DNA of 64,000 bases from JADLBR01 sp964651705 (GTDB lineage: Bacteria; Verrucomicrobiota; Verrucomicrobiia; JADLBR01): positions 19,053 to 83,052 of the forward strand of contig CAZYWZ010000016.1 of assembly GCA_964651705.1 (NCBI GenBank), in the 5' to 3' direction. Both the position numbers and the translations under genes were made by a program. The notes beneath the pieces are model-generated. The model was not told where the DNA came from, did not search any database, and worked only from the letters and a program-made list of their open reading frames with translations. Below, piece after piece: positions 8,770 to 17,713 of the stretch (position 1 is its first letter; each line of letters opens with the position of its first letter).

Positions 8770-8798
8770 TTGACAATCGGATTATCCGATTATATGAG
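8770..8798 (+). promoter_or_regulatory. Promoter of the second toxin-antitoxin pair
   Basis: A perfect TTGACA -35 hexamer lies at 8770-8775. With a 17-base spacer the -10 would be TATGAG (8793-8798), a weak match; TATATG at 8791 is the alternative. The start codon of the antitoxin is at 8805, so the leader would be extremely short or absent. The spacer is almost filled by a palindrome. Confidence 0.55.
8775..8791. promoter_or_regulatory. 17-bp palindromic operator in the toxin-antitoxin promoter
   Basis: AATCGGATTATCCGATT has two perfect 8-base arms around a central T. It sits between the -35 and -10 elements, where bound antitoxin or toxin-antitoxin complex would block RNA polymerase. This is the arrangement expected of autoregulated Phd/VapB systems. 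Confidence 0.65.
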
Positions 8799-8804
8799 AA
8801 TCGT

Positions 8805-9080
8805 ATGAGGGATCGACGGATGACGGTGACGGAAGCGGCGCGTCACTTTGCCGATGTCGTGAATCGCACATACTACCGGGGCGAATCGACCGTTTTGGTC
8901 CGGTCTGGAGAAGCGGTGGCCATGGTGGTGCCGGTTGGGGGGGGCAGCGTGACGGGCAGGGATTGGCTGGTCCATTGGCGGGAGATGCCCCGCTTGGGTG
9001 CCGTAGAGGCGGAGGACTTTGCCGCCGACATCGAAAGTGCGCGGAAGAACCTCGTTCCCCCGAAGTCGCCATGGGACTGA
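8805..9080 (+). CDS. Phd/YefM-type antitoxin, second pair
   Basis: 91 residues. The N-terminus 'MTVTEAARHFADVVNRTYYR' followed by 'GESTVLVRSGEAVAMVVPV' is a Phd/YefM DNA-binding region; the acidic C-terminus 'VEAEDFAADIESARKNL' is the toxin-wrapping part. ATG 8805 is taken as the start; ATG 8820 would remove MRDRR only. The last ten bases overlap the toxin gene. It lies directly downstream of a TTGACA promoter with a palindromic operator and probably binds it. Confidence 0.85.
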   Translation: MRDRRMTVTEAARHFADVVNRTYYRGESTVLVRSGEAVAMVVPVGGGSVTGRDWLVHWREMPRLGAVEAEDFAADIESARKNLVPPKSPWD

Positions 9081-9499
9081 TGTTGGACAGTTCCGTTCTG
9101 ATCGCCGCCGAGAGGGAGCGTTTCGACATGGAGGCGTTCATCGAGGCCGAGGCGCCGATGGAACCGGTATTCCTCTCCGTGGTCACCGCATCCGAGTTGT
9201 TGCACGGGGTGCATCGGGCGACGGCCGAGCATCGTGCCAGAAGGGGGGCCTTTGTGGATGGCCTGCTCCGGGAGACCCCCACGCTGCCTTTCGACTTGCC
9301 CTGTGCGAGACGCCACGCGGCGTTGTGGGCGGCCCTGGAAGGGGCCGGGGGCCGGATCGGTGCGCATGACATGCTGATCGCGGCGACCTGTCTGAGGTAC
9401 GGGCATCGGCTGGCAACGCTCAACGAGGAGGAGTTTGGGCGGGTGGATGGCCTGTCCTTGGCCGACGCGCGATCGTACGCGAAAGCGCGCCAACCGTGA
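9071..9499 (+). CDS. vapC: VapC-type PIN-domain toxin, second pair
   Basis: 142 residues from ATG 9071, overlapping the antitoxin end by ten bases. PIN signatures: 'MGLMLDSSVLIAAERE' (Asp6), 'SVVTASELLHGVHRA' (Glu) and 'GAHDMLIAATCLRYGHRLAT' (Asp), then 'LNEEEFGRVDGL'. It is a different branch from the toxin at 8290 (fewer identical residues outside the motifs), so the two pairs are not a recent tandem duplication. Predicted endoribonuclease; target unknown. Confidence 0.9.
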   Translation: MGLMLDSSVLIAAERERFDMEAFIEAEAPMEPVFLSVVTASELLHGVHRATAEHRARRGAFVDGLLRETPTLPFDLPCARRHAALWAALEGAGGRIGAHDMLIAATCLRYGHRLATLNEEEFGRVDGLSLADARSYAKARQP

Positions 9500-9557
9500 G
9501 TGCGGGCAACGCCCCGCTTACAACAAAACGCCCCACAGACTCACCCTTCTTGGACCG

Positions 9558-9598
9558 CGAAAACACCCCCACAAAAGGGGCTGTAAGGCCTGTTTTCG
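9558..9598. terminator. Nested hairpin after the toxin-antitoxin block
   Basis: Outer arms CGAAAACA (9558-9565) and TGTTTTCG (9591-9598) enclose a CCCC (9567-9570) and GGGG (9577-9580) inner stem. It lies about 60 bases after the toxin stop and may end transcription, though no long T-run follows. Function inferred from position and structure only. Confidence 0.4.
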
Positions 9599-9631
9599 AC
9601 CCCCAAATCGAGGGCAGTCCCCGACGATGCA

Positions 9632-9655
9632 ATCACTTGCCGTGGTCCGACCCCG
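9632..9655 (+). repeat. Direct repeat flanking the second toxin-antitoxin pair, right copy
   Basis: Partner of 8714-8737 in the same orientation; the shared core is TTGCCGTGGTC followed after two variable bases by ACCCCG. Confidence 0.45.
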
Positions 9656-9743
9656 ATGAACGACCCGATGAACGGGGACCCCGATGGACGGCGAAAACGT
9701 AGATTCGACCACCGGATGGCCGCGAGCTAAGAAATGAGCCCAG

Positions 9744-12005
9744 ATGAGTGGCCGGCATGACATGACGGGCGAAGCTTTCGCCGCGACGATGACCCCCCCG
9801 CGATGCCCTGCGTCGCCCGGGCGGGCGGCTCATGCGCCGCGCAGGCGGGCGACGCGGTTCGCGGCTTGGGCGTGGATGGCCGGAGTGGCGATGGCGCATG
9901 GCGCGGATCTGTACGTGTCCCCGGTGGGGAACGACGCGTGGTCGGGGAAAATCGCGGCGCCGAACGCGGGGAAGACGGACGGGCCGTTCCTCACGCTGGG
10001 TCGCGCCCGCGAGGCCGCGAGGGCGACGGGTCCCGGCACGACGGTGCACCTGCGGGGCGGGGATTATCCTCTGGCGGGGAGCTTTGAGCTGTCGGTCGCC
10101 GACTCGGGGACCAAGGGGAAGCCCGTCACGTACCGGAATTTCGGCAAAGAGGTGCCGAGGCTGACCTTGGGCATCGACGTGACCGATCGGCTCGCGCCGG
10201 TGACGGATGCGGCGGTGCGGGGGCGGTTGCAGGCCGCCGCCCGCGACCGCGTGAGGGAGCTCGACCTTGGTGCGATGGGCGTGGCGCACGGCGGCCCGTT
10301 CCCGGACCTGTTTGAGGGCGGGGGTGGGATCTTGGAGATCTATCATGCTGGGCGACGGCTGCCCATGGCGCGCTGGCCGAACTCGGGATACGTGACGATG
10401 GCGCGCGTGGTGAGCGGGAGCAGTCAGGTGAACGCCGGCGCGGGCGCCCCGCCCATTTTCGTTTATCGGGATGACCGGCATGCGGCCTGGGACGTCGCGG
10501 GAGGCGTTTGGATGGCGGGTTTCTGGCGGGTTCCGTGGACGATCCAGGCGGTGCGGGTCAAGGCCATCGACACTCGAGCGAAGACCGTGGAATTGGCGGC
10601 GCGCGTGCCCGGTGGCATCGGATCGAAATACGCGAAGGCCCAGGGATCGGGGCAGGAACCGTACTACGTTCTCAACGTGCTGGAGGAGGTGGATAGGCCG
10701 GGCGACTGGTGCATCGACTTCGGCGCGAGAAAGCTGTACGTGCTCCCGCCGGAAGGGCGGCGTGGCAGGTTCGTCATCGCGGACATGGCCGACCCGATGG
10801 TGCGCGTGGCCGGGGCATCCAACCTGGTGCTGCGGGGCATCCTCTTCGACATCTCGCTGGGCGGCGGGGTGGTGATGGAGGATTGCTCCGACTGCGAGGT
10901 GTCCTCGTGCGTTTTCCGGAACCTCGGGTCGACGGCGGTCCAGGTGGCGGGGGGCGCGCGGGTGACGGTCTCCGGCTGCGACATGCACGATCTGGCGGAG
11001 GGCGGGGTGTCCGTGAGCGGCGGCGATAGGGCGACGCTGTCCCCGTGCGGGCATGTCGTCCGGAACAACGACATCCATCGCTATGGGATTCTCAAGAGGA
11101 CCTATGCGCCGGGCATCGATGTGGGTTTCGGGCGCTATGTGAAGGATTGGCGTCCCCCGGTGGGCGTGACGGTGGCCAACAACCGGATCCACGATGCGCC
11201 GCACGCGGGGATCCTATACGGGGGCAACGACAACGTGATCGAATATAACGAGTGTTACAATCTCGCCCTGGATTCCCACGACGTCGGCGCGCTCTATTCG
11301 GTCATGGACTGGACGAGCTACGGGAACATCGTGCGCGGCAACTTCATCCACGATTCGCCCAACGCGAACGGCGTGTACCTGGACGACGGGGATAGCGGTG
11401 ACCTGATCGAGGGCAACGTGATCGCGCGGGTGTCCGTCGGCGTATTCATCGGCGGCGGCCACGACAACGTCGCGCGCGACAACATCATGGTGGAGTGCAA
11501 GAAATCCGCCCTGCACATCGATTCGCGCGGCACGAGTCGCGGGTATGACCTGTCGCACGACATCCTGTCGAACCGATTGGCGTCCGTCCCGTACGACGAC
11601 CCGGTCTGGCGCGCCCGCTATCCCACGATGCCGGCGATCCTCAAGAACCCGGAACTGCCGACGGGAAACGTCATCGAGCGCAACGCGGCGGTGCGTTGCC
11701 CCAAGGTGATGAATAAGTCGGGAAAGCCCGAGCATTTCCGTGATCTCGTGAACCGTGGCAACGAGGCATTCCAGGGCGATCCCGGATTCGCCAACGAGAA
11801 AGCGATGGATTACAGGCTGCGGCCGGGCAACAAGATCAGTGACCGCATCAAGGGGTTCAGGGCCTCGGCCATCGAACGGGCTGGCCTGGTGGTCGACGGG
11901 GATCGGGCGGCGATCCCGCCGCGCGAGACGCCAGGGGCGGGGCGACGCATCGATTTTGATTCGACGGTGGACCTGGATGCCACGAACAGGCAGCGTCCGC
12001 GGTAG
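9744..12005 (+). CDS. Secreted right-handed parallel beta-helix protein, GH141-like
   Basis: 753 residues from ATG 9744; ATG 9789 is an equally possible start, because the leader 'RRATRFAAWAWMAGVAMAHG' sits some 35 residues in. The mature protein begins 'ADLYVSPVGNDAWSGK', then 'DGPFLTLGRAREAARA' and 'GTTVHLRGGDYPL', the opening of polysaccharide-active beta-helix proteins of the GH141/PL6/pectate-lyase type. Helix coils follow in about residues 340-620 ('NLVLRGILFDISLGGGVVM', 'NNRIHDAPHAGILYGGNDNV', 'NGVYLDDGDSGDLIEGNVI'). GH141 includes alpha-L-fucosidases and xylanases. Direct specificity cannot be read, but the location next to a GH106-sulfatase fusion supports a carbohydrate role. The next gene begins 114 bases downstream. 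Confidence 0.75.
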   Translation: MSGRHDMTGEAFAATMTPPRCPASPGRAAHAPRRRATRFAAWAWMAGVAMAHGADLYVSPVGNDAWSGKIAAPNAGKTDGPFLTLGRAREAARATGPGTTVHLRGGDYPLAGSFELSVADSGTKGKPVTYRNFGKEVPRLTLGIDVTDRLAPVTDAAVRGRLQAAARDRVRELDLGAMGVAHGGPFPDLFEGGGGILEIYHAGRRLPMARWPNSGYVTMARVVSGSSQVNAGAGAPPIFVYRDDRHAAWDVAGGVWMAGFWRVPWTIQAVRVKAIDTRAKTVELAARVPGGIGSKYAKAQGSGQEPYYVLNVLEEVDRPGDWCIDFGARKLYVLPPEGRRGRFVIADMADPMVRVAGASNLVLRGILFDISLGGGVVMEDCSDCEVSSCVFRNLGSTAVQVAGGARVTVSGCDMHDLAEGGVSVSGGDRATLSPCGHVVRNNDIHRYGILKRTYAPGIDVGFGRYVKDWRPPVGVTVANNRIHDAPHAGILYGGNDNVIEYNECYNLALDSHDVGALYSVMDWTSYGNIVRGNFIHDSPNANGVYLDDGDSGDLIEGNVIARVSVGVFIGGGHDNVARDNIMVECKKSALHIDSRGTSRGYDLSHDILSNRLASVPYDDPVWRARYPTMPAILKNPELPTGNVIERNAAVRCPKVMNKSGKPEHFRDLVNRGNEAFQGDPGFANEKAMDYRLRPGNKISDRIKGFRASAIERAGLVVDGDRAAIPPRETPGAGRRIDFDSTVDLDATNRQRPR

Positions 12006-12119
12006 TGCCGGGTGGCGGAAAACGAGGGGCATAACGGCTTCCTGACGCTCGACGGACGAACTACCATCCGAAACCAGCCGGGCGATGATCCCGCCCGCGC
12101 GATAGACATCTATGAGATC

Positions 12120-15100
12120 ATGAAACGGATCAGGTGGATACTCTTGGGACTGCTCGCCGTGACTCCGGCCGCATCCGCCGACGAGTTGGAAAGGCTATTT
12201 GAGTCGCCGCCGGACTCGGCCAAGCCGGGCGTGATGTGGATGTGGATGGGGCGGAATGTGACCGCCGGGGGGATCACCCGCGATCTGGAGGCGCTCCACG
12301 ACGCGGGATTTGGTCGCGTCCTCATGTTCAGCCTGTCCGACACCACGACGCCCTGGGCCGGAGAGATCGGCAACAGCCCGCACCCGGAAGTCACTGCCTG
12401 GACCGAGCCCTGGTGGCGACTGGTCCGGCACGCGGTCGAGGAATCGAAGCGGCTGGGCATCGATTTCGGGATGTTCAACGGCCCGTCGTATGAGACGAGC
12501 GGCGGGCCGTGGGTGAAGGTCGAGCACTCGATGCAGGAGGTGTGCTTCTCGCAGACACCGATGCGCGGCCCCGGCCGACTGACGCTCGATCTGCCGCGGC
12601 CGGCGGTCGATGCGCGCGCGGTGCAACTGTTTCCCCTGTACAATCCGAACACCGGGAAGGTCGAGAAACCGGAGATCCCCGAGCGCAAGACGTTCTATCG
12701 CGACATCGCCGTGCTGGCCATGGCGGCCGATGGAATCGTGGCGAAGGATGGGGTGATAGACCTGACCGGCAAGACGCATTGGGATGCGCCCGCGGGAGAC
12801 TGGATCGTCTATCGCTTCGGCCACACGACGATGGGCACGCTGATCCAGCCGGCGCAGTGGAAGGCCACGGGATTCGAGTGCGACAAGATGAGCCCCGAGG
12901 CGGTGACGGCCCACATGAGCCACGTCATCGGCGAGATCAAGCACCATCTCGGGAAGCTGGTCGGTGACGCGTTCACGTTCGTGCACCTTGACAGCTACGA
13001 GGCGGGCCGACCGGGTTGGACGCCCCGGATGAGGGAGGAGTTCGCGGCGCGCCGCGGCTATGACATGACGCCGTTCTTGGCCACCTTCGCCAAACGCATC
13101 ATCGGCGGCGCGGAAGAGACGGCGAAGTTCAGGGCGGACTTCGAGGACACCATCAAGGATCTCTACCGGGACGTGCATTTTGCGCTGACCTCGAAGATGC
13201 TGCGGGAGTCGGGGCTGGTATTCTCCTGCGAGCCCTACGGCGGCCCGTGGCGGCCCGACGAAGTGATGCCGCACGTCCATCGCGTGATGACGGAGTTCTG
13301 GACCAGCGGCGGGAAGTTCGTCGCCCGTCGCGACTTGCTGGAGACCGTGGCCGCGCTGCGCAAGTCGGGGCAGAACATCGTCGAGGCGGAGGCGTTCACC
13401 GGTAGCCCCCGCGATAGCAAATGGAGCGAGACCCCCGCGTGGCTCAAGCCGATCGGCGATGGCGCCTACTGCGCCGGCGTGAACCGGCTCGTCCTCCACC
13501 GCTACGTCCCGCAGCCGTGGGATGACCGCTACAAGCCCGGCAACGCGATGGGGCAGTGGGGGACGCACTTCGACCGCACGCAAACCTGGTGGGAGCCGGG
13601 CAAGGCCATGGTGGAATACTGGCGGCGGTGCCAGGCGCTGCTGCAATGGGGCAAGCACAAGGGTGGCCCCGGGGATTTTGAAGTCATGGCGGCGGCGCCC
13701 GGGCTGCAAGTGAAAGCCATCCATCGGCAGGATGATCGGGCGGATGTCTATTTCGTCGCCAACACGGATCCGGGGGCCGCGGGCATGGCGACCTGCGCCT
13801 TTGCGGTGAGCGGCAAGCAGCCGGAACTGTGGGATCCCGTCCGGGGGACGCGGCGGCGGTTGCCGGATTTCGAGCAACGAGACGGCAGAACGCTCGTCCC
13901 GTTGCAGTTCGCCCCGGCCCAGAGTCATTTCATCGTGCTCCGGCAAGAGGCCGCGGCCGATCGGGGGCGAGGCCGGCCCAATTTCCCCGAGTTCCGATCG
14001 GTGGTCGACATCACCGGGCCATGGCAGGTCAGCTTCGATTCCAAGTGGGGCGGCCCGGAGGTGCCGGTGGAATTCCCGACGTTGGAAGATTGGACCCGGC
14101 GGCCGGAGGCCGGCATCCGTCACTATTCCGGCACGGCGACCTATCGCGCCACGTTCGACGGCGCATCCGGCGACAGGCTGGGGCTGGGGACCGTCCACGA
14201 TCTCGCCCGCGTGCGGATCAATGGTCGGGACCTCGGGGTCGTCTGGTGTGCCCCGTGGGACATTGAGATCCCGATGGGGTTGCTCAAGCCGAAGGGAAAC
14301 CGGATCGAGATCGATGTGACCAACACCTGGGCGAACCGGCTGATCGGAGACGAGCAGGAGCCGCCGGATTGCGAGTGGGAGCGCGGACACATGGAAGCCC
14401 ACGTCCGGGAAAAGACCGGCAGGGAGATCCCCTATTGCGGCCAGTTCCTGAAGCGGTTTCCGGATTGGTTTCTCCGCGGCGAGCCCCGGCCGTCGAAAGG
14501 CCGCTATTGCTTCACGACGTGGAATTATTTCCAGAAAGACTCGCCGCTGCGCCCCGCCGGCCTGCTCGGTCCGGTGAGGCTGTGTGTCGCATCGCAGAAG
14601 CCCAATATCCTCTTCATTCTTGCCGACGATCTGGGGTGGCGCGACACGGGGTGCTACGGCAGCGCTTTATATGAGACTCCCCACATCGACCGCCTCGCGG
14701 CTCGCGGATTGAGGCTGACGCGGGCTTATGCGGCGAGTCCGCTGTGTTCGCCGACGCGCGCGAGCATCCTCACCGGCCAGGATCCGGCCCGCATCGGCAT
14801 CACCTGGCCGGCATGCCATGAGGCGGTGGCCCAGTTGGAAAAGAAATTGGATCCGGGCGACCCGTCCATAAGGGTGCTCAATGCCCAGAGCCTCAACCGG
14901 CTGAAGCCGGAGTATTTCACGCTCGCCGAAGCGCTTCGGGAGGCGGGTTATGCGACGGCCCACTTTGGAAAATGGCATCTTGGCTACAACGGCCCCTATG
15001 AGCCCAAAGACCAGGGCTTCGACCTCGATTTCCCCCACACGCCCGCCGCGCCTGGACCCGCCGGAGGCTATCTCGCCCCCTGGAAATTCATCCATGACCC

Positions 15101-17555
15101 CCCGCTGACCGGAGAGCCCGGCGAGCACATCGAGGACCGCATGTCCGGCGAGGCGGCGAAGTATATCTTAGAGCACAAGGATCGGCCCTTTTACCTGAAC
15201 TATTGGGCCTACTCCGTTCACGCGCCGTTCAACGCCCGTCGGGATTACGTCGAGCGCTTCCGGCGGAAGGCCGACGAGAAGAACCCGCAGCACAATCCGT
15301 TGTATGCCGCGATGGTCAAGAGCCTCGACGACGCGGTGGGGCGCCTGATGCGTGCGGTGGACGATGCCGGGATCGCCGACCGCACCATCATCGTGTTCTT
15401 CTCCGACAACGGGGGCTACGTCGCCGCCCCGAAGACGACCGACCCGGAGGGGTTCGAGGGCGCTCCGGTCACGAGCAATGCCCCGCTGCGCGGGGGCAAG
15501 GGCTCGCTCTACGAGGGTGGCACCCGTGAGCCGTGCGTCGTTATCTGGCCGGGCAAGACGGAGGCCGGAGCGACCAGCGACGCCCTGTTTCATAGCACCG
15601 ATTTCTACCCGACGCTGCTCGGCATGTGCGGGCTCAGACCGCGCGCCGGGCTTCAGATCGATGGTGTTGACCAGTCCGGCATGTTTCTCGGGCAGCCATC
15701 GCCGCGAGACCGCGTCTTCTGCCACTACCCGCACGGCAACGCGACCGGGGCCCGAGGCGCCGCCCGGATCGGGCTTCAGCCCGGCACCTATGTCCGCCGC
15801 GGCGACTGGAAGCTCATCCGGTTCTTCGCCGACAACGAGGACGGCAGCGATTGCCTCGAACTCTATAATCTGAAGGACGATCCCGGCGAAACGGATGACC
15901 TCGCCGCCGCACGGCCAGAGCTCGTCCGCGAGCTGAACGCGCTCATCTCTGGCTTTCTGGCCGATACCGATGCCGTCATCCCCGAACGAAATCCGAACTA
16001 CAAAGGGCCGAAGGCAGAATCGTCGGCCGTGAGCGCCAGCGCGCGCGCCGCCGGGCCGTTGCAGGGCTGGGTGCCGCGCGATTGCAACGCGGCGGTCAAG
16101 GACGGACTTCTCTCCGTGACGGGCACGAACGCTGCGCCGTTTTTGGGCTTCGCCCTCGGGAAGCTCGGGCAGCCGGGCAAGTTGCGTTTCCGCGTCCGGG
16201 GCACTGTCGGCGAGGGAAGGCTCGTCTGGATGCCCGGTGTCGGCGCCCCGGCGACCGAGGTGAGATCCACGCCCTTCACGATGGCCGGCGAGACCTGGCA
16301 CGTCGTCGCCGCCGACCTTCCCGCGCCCCTGGGCAAAACGGGGCTCATGCGCCTATACCTCCCGGCGCACGAACGGCCCATCGCGATCGATTGGATCGAA
16401 CTGGTATCCGGCGACTCGATTCGGCGCTGGGATTTCGGAGGGGAGGCCGCGGGGGAGGGCATTCCGTCGGTCGGCGAGGAGAAAGGCTTAACGACACCCC
16501 CGCCCGCAACGAATATCACCTCATCCTGGCAGCGCGAGGCGACGCCGCTGCTTTCGGGATTCGTCAACATGTATAACCCCTGCGTGGTCGAGACCGGTGG
16601 CGAGTGGCGTTATCGCATGTGGTTCTTCGGCTGGGCGGCGCGTCACGCGAACGAGGGCATGGGCTGGGGATGCGATGCCGTATTTCACGCCCGCTCCCGC
16701 GACCTGAAGGGATGGGAGGTGTGGTGCGGTGAGGGGCGATGGGACGCCGCCATGGATCCCGAGCGATGGCGTCCCGTGCTGCATGCGAGCGAGCGCTGGT
16801 ATGATAACTGGCATAATGGCGATCCTTCGGTGGTCTTGGAGGGTGGTAGATTCTATATGGCCTACAGCGCCACATCGAAGCCGTTCGCGAAAACGGCGGG
16901 CTACCCCGCCGACATGGTGCAGTGCATCATGGGCGCCACCTCAACCGACGGCATACGCTGGGAAAAGACAAGCCAGCCATTGCTCATCCGAAAGGAAGAC
17001 ACCGCCACGCCCAGCCCGGAGCCAGACCGCATCGGGGACTTCCATCGCCCCTGCCTGCGCCGCGAGGCGGGCGCGTGGAAATTGTGGTTCGACTACTGGG
17101 TGCCGGGAAAAGGCGTGTGCCTCGGGCTTGCGGTGAACCGCGGCGATTTCATGGGCGGCGGCGGCTTCGTCCTGCAGCACGACCCTGCCGAGCCCCTGCT
17201 GGCGAACTGGCCCAATCCGGAGATAGTGCGCATCGGCGGGAGATGGCATTCCTTTGCCGATCCCGTTGGCTATCCCGTGCCGCCAGATACCAGGCCCGAC
17301 GCCGCCCCCTGGCTGGGCCGCCAGTTGCGCGAGGCCGTGTCGGACGACGGCATCCATTGGCGGCTCATGGACTTCATTCCGCCGGATGACGATGCGCCCG
17401 CCTGCCACGTGCCGCAGGCTCTGGTGACCAGGGTGGACGGCCGCGATTGGTTGTATCTCTTCTACGCCACACAGAAGGGATACAGGCCGGATGGCGGACG
17501 CTATCACTACGAATACGACCGCATCCGCGCCATGAGACGGGAGGTCGCGCCTTGA
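12120..17555 (+). CDS. Trimodular enzyme: GH106-type rhamnosidase - S1 sulfatase - GH43/32-like propeller
   Basis: One uninterrupted frame of 1811 residues from ATG 12120 with a Sec signal (MKRIRWILLGLLAVTPAASA). Residues about 22-620 match GH106 alpha-L-rhamnosidases ('GVMWMWMGRNVTAGGITRDL', 'AGFGRVLMFSL', 'GMFNGPSYETSGGPWVKVE'), with a GH2-like jelly-roll at about 625-820 ('ATYRATFDGASGDRLGLGTV'). Residues about 826-1297 are a complete S1 sulfatase: 'QKPNILFILADDLGWRDTGC', the formylglycine motif C876-S-P-T-R, 'FGKWHLG' and 'VFFSDNGGY'. Residues 1310-1440 form a beta-sandwich-like linker domain. Residues about 1459-1811 are a GH43/GH32-like propeller ('NMYNPCVVETGGEWRYRMWF', 'NWHNGDPSVVLEGGRFYMAY'). 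It should desulfate and trim a sulfated rhamnoside. The sulfatase lacks its own signal peptide, as expected if separate genes fused. The upstream GTG at 12014 region adds no recognisable sequence. Confidence 0.85.
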   Translation: MKRIRWILLGLLAVTPAASADELERLFESPPDSAKPGVMWMWMGRNVTAGGITRDLEALHDAGFGRVLMFSLSDTTTPWAGEIGNSPHPEVTAWTEPWWRLVRHAVEESKRLGIDFGMFNGPSYETSGGPWVKVEHSMQEVCFSQTPMRGPGRLTLDLPRPAVDARAVQLFPLYNPNTGKVEKPEIPERKTFYRDIAVLAMAADGIVAKDGVIDLTGKTHWDAPAGDWIVYRFGHTTMGTLIQPAQWKATGFECDKMSPEAVTAHMSHVIGEIKHHLGKLVGDAFTFVHLDSYEAGRPGWTPRMREEFAARRGYDMTPFLATFAKRIIGGAEETAKFRADFEDTIKDLYRDVHFALTSKMLRESGLVFSCEPYGGPWRPDEVMPHVHRVMTEFWTSGGKFVARRDLLETVAALRKSGQNIVEAEAFTGSPRDSKWSETPAWLKPIGDGAYCAGVNRLVLHRYVPQPWDDRYKPGNAMGQWGTHFDRTQTWWEPGKAMVEYWRRCQALLQWGKHKGGPGDFEVMAAAPGLQVKAIHRQDDRADVYFVANTDPGAAGMATCAFAVSGKQPELWDPVRGTRRRLPDFEQRDGRTLVPLQFAPAQSHFIVLRQEAAADRGRGRPNFPEFRSVVDITGPWQVSFDSKWGGPEVPVEFPTLEDWTRRPEAGIRHYSGTATYRATFDGASGDRLGLGTVHDLARVRINGRDLGVVWCAPWDIEIPMGLLKPKGNRIEIDVTNTWANRLIGDEQEPPDCEWERGHMEAHVREKTGREIPYCGQFLKRFPDWFLRGEPRPSKGRYCFTTWNYFQKDSPLRPAGLLGPVRLCVASQKPNILFILADDLGWRDTGCYGSALYETPHIDRLAARGLRLTRAYAASPLCSPTRASILTGQDPARIGITWPACHEAVAQLEKKLDPGDPSIRVLNAQSLNRLKPEYFTLAEALREAGYATAHFGKWHLGYNGPYEPKDQGFDLDFPHTPAAPGPAGGYLAPWKFIHDPPLTGEPGEHIEDRMSGEAAKYILEHKDRPFYLNYWAYSVHAPFNARRDYVERFRRKADEKNPQHNPLYAAMVKSLDDAVGRLMRAVDDAGIADRTIIVFFSDNGGYVAAPKTTDPEGFEGAPVTSNAPLRGGKGSLYEGGTREPCVVIWPGKTEAGATSDALFHSTDFYPTLLGMCGLRPRAGLQIDGVDQSGMFLGQPSPRDRVFCHYPHGNATGARGAARIGLQPGTYVRRGDWKLIRFFADNEDGSDCLELYNLKDDPGETDDLAAARPELVRELNALISGFLADTDAVIPERNPNYKGPKAESSAVSASARAAGPLQGWVPRDCNAAVKDGLLSVTGTNAAPFLGFALGKLGQPGKLRFRVRGTVGEGRLVWMPGVGAPATEVRSTPFTMAGETWHVVAADLPAPLGKTGLMRLYLPAHERPIAIDWIELVSGDSIRRWDFGGEAAGEGIPSVGEEKGLTTPPPATNITSSWQREATPLLSGFVNMYNPCVVETGGEWRYRMWFFGWAARHANEGMGWGCDAVFHARSRDLKGWEVWCGEGRWDAAMDPERWRPVLHASERWYDNWHNGDPSVVLEGGRFYMAYSATSKPFAKTAGYPADMVQCIMGATSTDGIRWEKTSQPLLIRKEDTATPSPEPDRIGDFHRPCLRREAGAWKLWFDYWVPGKGVCLGLAVNRGDFMGGGGFVLQHDPAEPLLANWPNPEIVRIGGRWHSFADPVGYPVPPDTRPDAAPWLGRQLREAVSDDGIHWRLMDFIPPDDDAPACHVPQALVTRVDGRDWLYLFYATQKGYRPDGGRYHYEYDRIRAMRREVAP

Positions 17556-17578
17556 GATCCGCACTGGCCCTGGCGAGG

Positions 17579-17642
17579 GGATCCCGGCTTCGCCGGAAGG
17601 AAAAGCGGTGTCGCCGCTGCGCTCTGCCACCGCAGTCCAAAA
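17579..17642 (+). repeat. Dispersed intergenic repeat, copy A
   Basis: 64 bases from GGATCCCGGCTTCGCCGG through AAAGCGGTGTCGCCGCTGCG to CCACCGCAGTCCAAAA. Copy C at 62311-62374 has the same length with only about six differences. It fills the gap between two convergent genes. The family also has inverted-looking and partial copies at 62211, 63814 and 51065. Confidence 0.85.
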
Positions 17643-17713
17643 TGGGTCGCCCCGTCGCATGGAGCGGCGCCTTCCTTTGAAGATAGGCGCGCAACCCCGA
17701 CCAAAGCGGAGTT

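Noticed and set aside
8045..9499. A defence island
   Set aside because: Only two toxin-antitoxin pairs are present; no restriction, CBASS, Gabija or similar genes are nearby.
12195..14402. Minus-strand frame of 735 codons opposite the GH106 module
   Set aside because: Shadow frame. The plus-strand frame has catalytic motifs and is continuous with two further enzyme domains.
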